A stretch of DNA of 64,000 nucleotides from XBB1006 sp051877515 (GTDB taxonomy: Bacteria; Bacillota; Clostridia; Lachnospirales; Lachnospiraceae): assembly GCA_051877515.1 (NCBI GenBank), contig JBJEIY010000017.1, positions 476,370 through 540,369 of the forward strand. The letters run 5' to 3'. Position numbers and translations under genes: made by a program. This document shows, in pieces, positions 59,270 to 64,000 of this stretch; the stretch's first letter is position 1, and every line of letters begins with the position of its first letter. The notes below the pieces were generated by a model. The model was not told the DNA's origin and made no database searches. It worked only from the letters and a program-made list of their open reading frames with translations.

Positions 59270-61216
59270 TTACTTAAGTGTATTTACTAACTCTGTATCC
59301 TGATAAAAATACAGTAGAATATCTTGATAATTCCAACCGGTCTGTGCCAGTTTATCAGCTCCGTTTTGGCTCATTCCAAGGCCATGACCAAATCCCCCGC
59401 CTGAAAGTACCATCTTTCCGTTTTTCTGGGATGAAATTACAAAACAAGCACTGGGAAGACTCTGCATTGTGACAGAATTCTCATCCGCAAGCCTGACTGT
59501 CGGGCTGCATGCACCCAGGCAGTATCGTATGGTATATTCCGTATTCAGTTCCACAGTGCCATGCTCAAATTGAATAAGAAGGCAGGTGATTCCGCCTGCA
59601 ATGCTCCTGCTTTTCGCCAAAATCTTCTCCGGATTACCCAATCCATCCGTATCCGACACTGTCTTTCCATTTTCATTTCTGATTTTCACGGACTTTGCGG
59701 CAGCTTTTTTCCGCTGCATAACAGCTCTTTTTAAAGCCTCTGCATGATTCTTATAATTCAAGGTTGCCTTCCAGCGAAAATACCGGCAGTCCTTCTCGTA
59801 AAATCCGTCCGTGTCAAGATCAAGAAATGCTCTGAAATCTTCTTCCTTTGAAAGATCTAACTCTTTGAAAGGTTCTTCCCCATCTTCATGAAGCGACTGT
59901 GGATGTATATACCCAAAGTCTGCTCCATCAAGTTCCCAAAGATCATAACCCTGGGTTATACCACAGGAGGTGGAATAATAATATGTTACCGCAAGATCCC
60001 CCTGGTATACAAGTACCTGATTTAATGTTTCATCCACTGCTTTTCTGGTTTTTTCAGAATCTTTGGACTTATTATAAACCTGATACTGTACAGAATCATC
60101 CAGATCGGAATAGAATCCTGCATTACCTTTTTGTTCAAGATGTTTATATGTATAACTCCTTGCACATACAGCCTGTGCCTTGAGAGCTTCTTCCTCATAA
60201 GAAGAAGGCATTTCACTGGGAACGACACCATAAAGGTATTCCCGGATTGATAAAACATTTACCACCACATAACCCTGGGGATAACGATAAATCCGAAAGT
60301 CTCCTCGATATCCTTCTGACAGCTTTTTCCCGGTTTGATCCGCGAAATAGATCCGTCCTGAATCATCCGCAGGTTTCAAGCGCATATATTGCTCCTCTTT
60401 CGGTTCCTTTTCTTCCTTGCAATTGGTCAGTTTCAGCAAATAACCGCTTTCCAGTTTCTTTTCTTTTCCATTCACTTCTGTTTTGGTATAATCTCCTTCA
60501 AAAAGAAGATATACCTTCTTTCGGTATGCTGCATCAGCATTTTTCAAAAGAACGGTTACCGTATCCTTATCCTGAAAGGAAAAATCCTGTGTTTTCAATT
60601 TCTCTATTGATTTGCCACCAATGATCTTCACAATGCCCAGGATCTTATGATCAAGCAGATATAAAGAACAGGTGAGTCCCTTTCGAAACATTTGAATACC
60701 TGTTACTACCTGATAGTCTTTACCGTCTGACACAAGAGTGCCACTTTCCCATTCATTATGATCGGATGAAACTTTCTCAATCGTAATCGTCTGTTCCGTC
60801 ACCTGATCATCCGGATCCAGAAGGGATAAGATCTGCTCATACAAAGGCTGAAACTCTCCATAAGTCACAACACGATCCGCCTTTGGGCGGTCATAATCCA
60901 GATAATCTTTCACTCCAAGATTCTTAAGATACAATTCCAGTTCATCCCAGGAGACGTGTTCCTGCATATCAAGTTCCTGCATATATTGAAACCACTGCTG
61001 TTCATCATACTCATAGAAACTCATGAAACTGCTTAGTTGTTTCAATGTAAGATCCCGTTCACTGATCCTGTCCTCATTTTTATACTTTATCAGGAAAACA
61101 CCCAGCACGAGCAGGAACAACACCAGAAGGGTAAGCAAAAAAAGGATTTTTCTTTTTTGCCTTTTTCCCATTCCTGATTTTTGATATCCTGCCATATGTT
61201 TTCTGTATTCGCCCAT
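59270..61216 (-). CDS. SpoIID/LytB-domain membrane-anchored protein
   Basis: 648 aa. A basic N-terminus and one membrane helix (about 23-43) anchor a long extracytoplasmic part. The SpoIID domain runs from about 315 to 640: YLYGVVPSEMP contains the likely catalytic Glu335 (PSEM), followed by ALKAQAVCARSY; it ends with GGGFGHGLGMSQNGA, typical of peptidoglycan lytic transglycosylases. The extra N-terminal 300 residues make it longer than SpoIID itself (about 340 aa), so it may be a SpoIID paralogue with a separate wall-remodelling role. Confidence 0.88.
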   Translation of the reverse strand: MGEYRKHMAGYQKSGMGKRQKRKILFLLTLLVLFLLVLGVFLIKYKNEDRISERDLTLKQLSSFMSFYEYDEQQWFQYMQELDMQEHVSWDELELYLKNLGVKDYLDYDRPKADRVVTYGEFQPLYEQILSLLDPDDQVTEQTITIEKVSSDHNEWESGTLVSDGKDYQVVTGIQMFRKGLTCSLYLLDHKILGIVKIIGGKSIEKLKTQDFSFQDKDTVTVLLKNADAAYRKKVYLLFEGDYTKTEVNGKEKKLESGYLLKLTNCKEEKEPKEEQYMRLKPADDSGRIYFADQTGKKLSEGYRGDFRIYRYPQGYVVVNVLSIREYLYGVVPSEMPSSYEEEALKAQAVCARSYTYKHLEQKGNAGFYSDLDDSVQYQVYNKSKDSEKTRKAVDETLNQVLVYQGDLAVTYYYSTSCGITQGYDLWELDGADFGYIHPQSLHEDGEEPFKELDLSKEEDFRAFLDLDTDGFYEKDCRYFRWKATLNYKNHAEALKRAVMQRKKAAAKSVKIRNENGKTVSDTDGLGNPEKILAKSRSIAGGITCLLIQFEHGTVELNTEYTIRYCLGACSPTVRLADENSVTMQSLPSACFVISSQKNGKMVLSGGGFGHGLGMSQNGADKLAQTGWNYQDILLYFYQDTELVNTLK

Positions 61217-61419
61217 ATACTATACTCTTTCCAAATCGATACTGTCAAATCAGAGAATTCTAAAGAAGCTGCATAGAACTCCTATGCAGCTTCTAAGATC
61301 CGTGACAAGTGAGACTGCTTACAGACTCAACTTGTTTTATTTCATTTGTATTTCAAAAACAGCTCCTTGGTACCTTATTACTTCTGTCGTACTCTGAAAC
61401 CTTGTTTATCCGTATCTTT
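61217..61419 (-). other. non-coding stretch between the SpoIID-domain gene and 6S RNA
   Basis: No credible gene. It holds the 3' flank of 6S RNA, a nine-pair hairpin ACAAGT(T)GAG/CTCACTTGT (about 61303-61335) and the terminator at 61264-61294. No good promoter for the downstream SpoIID-domain gene was seen, although 61217-61260 is AT-rich. Confidence 0.5.
61264..61294 (-). terminator. strong terminator downstream of 6S RNA
   Basis: Perfect 13-bp stem AGAAGCTGCATAG/CTATGCAGCTTCT with loop GAGTT, followed on the minus strand by TTAG. It lies about 125 bp after the mature 6S 3' end, so a long precursor is implied if 6S transcription ends here. Confidence 0.75.
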
Positions 61420-61602
61420 GTATAACCCAAGGTGCCGTTCCTGCATTTTTGACTCCTAGCCCAAGCTAGGTGGGTGACCGCAGCATAATCTTCTGCCTTC
61501 CACCGATTCTTTGTGGCCTGACATCCGATCAGCAATGTAGGAATCCCATAAAAGTAAATGTAGGTTCAAAAATTACAGGGTTGTCGTACATCCCAGGTAT
61601 CT
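61420..61602 (-). ncRNA. ssrS: 6S RNA (SsrS), Firmicutes type
   Basis: Binds the sigma-A holoenzyme as a promoter mimic. Ends are approximate. Closing stem: ATACCTGGGATG (5') with CACCTTGGGTTAT (3'), and GATGTACGACAAC matches E. coli GATGTTCGCAAGC at the same distance from the 5' end. At about nt 30-43 lies ATTTTTGAACCTAC, matching the product-RNA template position and pattern of Bacillus 6S-1 and E. coli. On the 3' side the CCTAGC-TTGG-GCTAGG hairpin then TGCAGGAACGGCACC mirrors E. coli. I first considered raiA-type RNA; the 6S landmarks fit better. Confidence 0.85.
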
Positions 61603-61608
61603 GATTAC

Positions 61609-61637
61609 ATTATAATATGTTTCCGCTGCAGATGCAA
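61609..61637 (-). promoter_or_regulatory. 6S RNA promoter
   Basis: Minus strand: -35 TTGCAT (61637-61632), 17-bp spacer, -10 TATAAT (61614-61609), placing the start at about 61602. Confidence 0.7.
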
Positions 61638-61667
61638 CCCTTCCCTTGATTTTCCATCCGGATCTGT

Positions 61668-63158
61668 TTACCCACGTTTTAATTCGAACCAGAACGTGCT
61701 CCCTTTTCCAATCTGGCTTTCCACACCGAACCGGGCATTGTGAAGCTTCAGGATATTTTTTACAATTGAAAGACCCAATCCCGTTCCCTGTACCGAACGC
61801 TTATGTGTTTTATCTACCTTATAATAGCGTTCCCATACATTTTTTAATTCTGTCTCCGGGATTCCTTCACCGGAATCAGACACCTCTATGCGAACATAAT
61901 CCTCCAGCAGCTTCTGCCGAACAATCACTCTTTTATCTTCACCGGTATAGTTGATGGCGTTATTAATCAGGTTATATACCACCTGAAAAATCTTATCTTC
62001 ATCCGCAATCACATAAACATCCTCAGAGGCTTCAAACTCAATCACATAACCTTCCTGTTCCCGCAATTTATTATAACGGTCAAACACCCGACGGATACTC
62101 TGTGTAAGATTGTATCTTGTATCCCTTTTTTCTAAAACGCCTGCCTGAAGTTTGGAAATATTCAACAAGTCATTTACCAGATTTGTAAGCCTGTTTGCTT
62201 CATCAATGATCACCTGGATGTTTTCCGGTGTATTTTCACCCGGAATATCCCGCATAACTTCTGCATAGCCGGTGATCATGGTCAAAGGTGTTCGCAGATC
62301 ATGGGAAACATTGGCAACAATTTCATGCTGATACTCCTCGCTCTTACCAAGCTCCTCTGCGGCATAGTTTAGTGTATCCGACAACTCTGCAATCTCTTTA
62401 TACTGTCTCACGGTAAAATTGGGCGAAAAATCTCCCTCCGCAAGTTTTTTTGCCGACTCATTCATCTGGATAATGGGTTTAGAAACAATATTCGTAACAA
62501 TGTATCCAATGATCAATGCCAGTAAAAGCAGTACGAATGTGATCACCAACAGCTGGATTTTCAGTGTCTCTACCGTTGAGGTAATAGGTGTCATGACCGA
62601 GTTGACCATGAGTACCATTTCATCCTCAAAATTTGGAGAAGATACCAGTGCAACATAAATCACACTTTCTCCCTGCTCCTGTCCCCGGTTCTGATGAAAG
62701 CCCTTATTCTTCTCATCTCCCGGTGTAATGGTGTCATCGTCCCCGGTAACATTTTCATCCCCAATAAATGTAATACTATAGTTTCCACAGTTTTCTCTGG
62801 CTGCTGACACCAGTTCGCGAAACATAGAGGTTGGCATATTCAGTAAGGAAGAAACCGCATTGTAGTCTGCGTAGAACAGATTCGTTAAGTTCTCGTTGGC
62901 AAGCAGTACGGATATGTTGTGTTTTCCGGCGATTTCATTAATTTTGGCATGCAGATCTTCATCCCCGTTCTCCACCATTCTGGTAAGCTGGGCATAGACT
63001 TTTTTTGATTCCAGGGTTTTAATGTGCTTATAAAAAGAATTCAGATACACGATCTGGAACAGCCACAGAATTCCGATCAGAATGCCGGAAAACACCATAA
63101 GGAAAAAATAGATCTGCCATTTTGCACTAATTTTGCTTCGTTTCAAATTTATATCCAA
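61668..63158 (-). CDS. sensor histidine kinase
   Basis: Membrane kinase of a two-component system, 496 aa. There are two membrane helices (about 15-38 and 200-222) enclosing an extracytoplasmic sensor domain (about 40-198) and a HAMP domain (about 222-275). His286 in VSHDLRTP is the phosphorylation site; the N box NLINNAINYT, G1 DSGEGIPE and G2 GTGLGLSI form the ATP-binding domain. It overlaps the response-regulator gene by 32 bp. The start is ambiguous: the first TTG (63158) touches GAGGAG, and a second TTG at 63146 is 12 nt from it. Stimulus unknown; the architecture is PhoR/WalK-like. Confidence 0.93.
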   Translation of the reverse strand: MDINLKRSKISAKWQIYFFLMVFSGILIGILWLFQIVYLNSFYKHIKTLESKKVYAQLTRMVENGDEDLHAKINEIAGKHNISVLLANENLTNLFYADYNAVSSLLNMPTSMFRELVSAARENCGNYSITFIGDENVTGDDDTITPGDEKNKGFHQNRGQEQGESVIYVALVSSPNFEDEMVLMVNSVMTPITSTVETLKIQLLVITFVLLLLALIIGYIVTNIVSKPIIQMNESAKKLAEGDFSPNFTVRQYKEIAELSDTLNYAAEELGKSEEYQHEIVANVSHDLRTPLTMITGYAEVMRDIPGENTPENIQVIIDEANRLTNLVNDLLNISKLQAGVLEKRDTRYNLTQSIRRVFDRYNKLREQEGYVIEFEASEDVYVIADEDKIFQVVYNLINNAINYTGEDKRVIVRQKLLEDYVRIEVSDSGEGIPETELKNVWERYYKVDKTHKRSVQGTGLGLSIVKNILKLHNARFGVESQIGKGSTFWFELKRG

Positions 63159-63816
63159 CTCCTCTTAATGTAACCAGATGATCTCTGTATCTGCCAAGCG
63201 AATTCCGAAGCAGTTTTATATGCGTGTCCAGAGTCCTGTCATCTCCATAATAATCATATCCCCAAACCTGGGTTATGATCATCTCCCTTGAAAGGGCAAT
63301 ATTGCGATTTTCTACCAGATAAAATAAAAGAGCGTACTCCTTGGGGGACATTTCCACCCGTGTTCCGTCGATGGTGACAGTCCGGGCAGTAAAATCAATT
63401 TCCAGTCCGCCTTCTTTAAAGATCTTATGTTCCATCCCCGGAGATTCACTTTTTTCATTTCTCTGCATGATCACTCTTGCTCGCATCATAAGTTCCTTTG
63501 GCGAAAAAGGTTTCACCACATAGTCATCAATCCCAATTTCAAATCCATGGATCTTATCATACTCTTCACCTCGTGCAGACAACATCAGAACCGGAATGTC
63601 TTTCTTCTCCTTAATGGTGCGAACCGCTGAAAAACCATCCAGCTCCGGCATCATCACATCCATAATGATCAGGTCAAAATCCCGTTCATTACAGATCCGG
63701 ATTGCTTCCAGCCCATTTTCTGCCTCCGTGATCTCATAACCTTCAAACTCTGCATATTTTTTGATCAATTCTCTGATCCTGGCTTCATCATCTACCACTA
63801 AAACCTGATTTGCCAC
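63127..63816 (-). CDS. OmpR/PhoB-family response regulator
   Basis: 229 aa: a receiver domain (about 1-120) with Asp9/Asp10 in VVDDE and phospho-acceptor Asp53 in IIMDVMMP, conserved Lys in VVKPF, and a C-terminal winged-helix DNA-binding domain (about 130-226, with MSPKEYALLFYLVEN and VTLRGVGYKF). The start is GTG (63816) with AGGAGG 6 nt upstream; a longer in-frame ATG (63888) reads through this SD and is unlikely. Target genes cannot be predicted. Confidence 0.95.
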   Translation of the reverse strand: MANQVLVVDDEARIRELIKKYAEFEGYEITEAENGLEAIRICNERDFDLIIMDVMMPELDGFSAVRTIKEKKDIPVLMLSARGEEYDKIHGFEIGIDDYVVKPFSPKELMMRARVIMQRNEKSESPGMEHKIFKEGGLEIDFTARTVTIDGTRVEMSPKEYALLFYLVENRNIALSREMIITQVWGYDYYGDDRTLDTHIKLLRNSLGRYRDHLVTLRGVGYKFETKQN

Positions 63817-63901
63817 GCTAATCCTCCTTCTTCCAACCTCATTCTCTTTCTTAACTTTACTTTTAGAAAGTGATGGTAACGTGAACATCTCTCATTTTTT
63901 T

Positions 63902-63930
63902 ATTATATCTTCCCTGACATTTCTTTGCAA
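63902..63930 (-). promoter_or_regulatory. sigma-A-type promoter for the two-component operon
   Basis: Minus strand: -35 TTGCAA (63930-63925), 17-bp spacer, -10 TATAAT (63907-63902). The leader is about 85 nt. Nothing else was recognised in 63931-64000. Confidence 0.65.
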
Positions 63931-64000
63931 CTTCGCAATCTGGAATGATAGCGTAAAGTTGTTGTTGGTTGGAAATAAGTAAGGTACCCCTTAAAGATGT

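Noticed and set aside
61353..61535. Minus-strand 60-codon frame
   Set aside because: It falls inside the 6S RNA and its 3' flank; the structure explains the conservation-like sequence better than coding.
61420..61602. Structured RNA as raiA-type RNA, tmRNA or RNase P RNA
   Set aside because: It has no tmRNA tag frame or RNase P core; a raiA-type RNA was considered because of the multiple hairpins, but the closing stem, template position and 3' hairpin align with 6S RNA.
63817..63888. Longer response regulator starting at ATG 63888
   Set aside because: The extension reads through the AGGAGG that serves GTG 63816, and receiver domains normally begin just before the VLVVDDE strand.

Overview
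The window looks like a chromosomal core region of a low-GC, probably spore-forming Clostridia, most likely Lachnospiraceae. This is judged from gene content and order: ylmE-sepF-ylmH, a fused radC-mreBCD-mrdA-minCDE-rodA-mgsA block, a glycogen synthase, yqfC-yqfD, SpoVB- and SpoIID-like proteins, a T-box ahead of pheST and a Firmicutes-type 6S RNA. I see no insertion sequence, prophage, CRISPR array, rRNA or tRNA. All but four of the recognised genes lie on the minus strand, so transcription runs from high to low coordinates; the exceptions are one gene at 35.7 kb and three at 49.6-50.8 kb.

Layout in transcription order, from the right. 63.9-61.7 kb: a two-component system. 61.6-61.3 kb: 6S RNA. 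61.2-54 kb: a SpoIID-domain protein and a BrkB/YihY membrane protein, then a phenylalanine T-box with pheS-pheT-queA, then a PilZ protein. 53-50.9 kb: an EF-G-2-type GTPase. 50.9-49.6 kb: a plus-strand island with a cysteine-rich mini-protein and two small helical proteins, plus a 42-codon minus-strand gene. 49.5-44.6 kb: ABC-F, rex, a coiled-coil protein, alr and an orphan mazF. 44.5-41 kb: a CNNM/CorC-type transporter, yebC and glgA. 40.9-36.4 kb: tepA, ftsK and a zinc-ribbon/TPR protein. 35.7-34 kb: rlmH diverging from a repeat-bearing membrane protein, then a secreted M64 peptidase. 33.9-23.6 kb: yqfC, yqfD, phoH, a degenerate PgpH-like protein, ybeY, a DUF3048 lipoprotein, a SpoVB-type flippase, a BofC-like protein and two flavoproteins. 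23.5-16.6 kb: mutS, mutL, miaA and a PLP enzyme. 16.5-6.3 kb: the elongation/division cluster from radC to a DacA-type carboxypeptidase. 6.1-0 kb: a small P-loop protein, an HlyD-like membrane protein, yggS, sepF, ylmH, lspA, rluD and a truncated cytidylate-kinase-like gene.

The genes form a few coherent programmes: envelope growth and septum placement (mreBCD, PBP2, RodA, MinCDE, SepF, FtsK, DacA), DNA and RNA maintenance (mutSL, miaA, queA, rlmH, rluD, ybeY, pheST) and sporulation-associated membrane functions (YqfC/D, SpoVB, SpoIID, BofC-like). The points most worth a second look are the plus-strand Cys-rich island with a SigK-like promoter, a PgpH-type protein that has lost most of its HD metal ligands, a terminator hairpin whose 3' arm carries the ribosome binding site of tepA, a perfect 23-bp palindrome covering the promoter of the small P-loop gene, and a MazF without a visible antitoxin.

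Start codons were chosen by ribosome-binding-site spacing. Promoter calls are by-eye matches to consensus and have not been tested experimentally.
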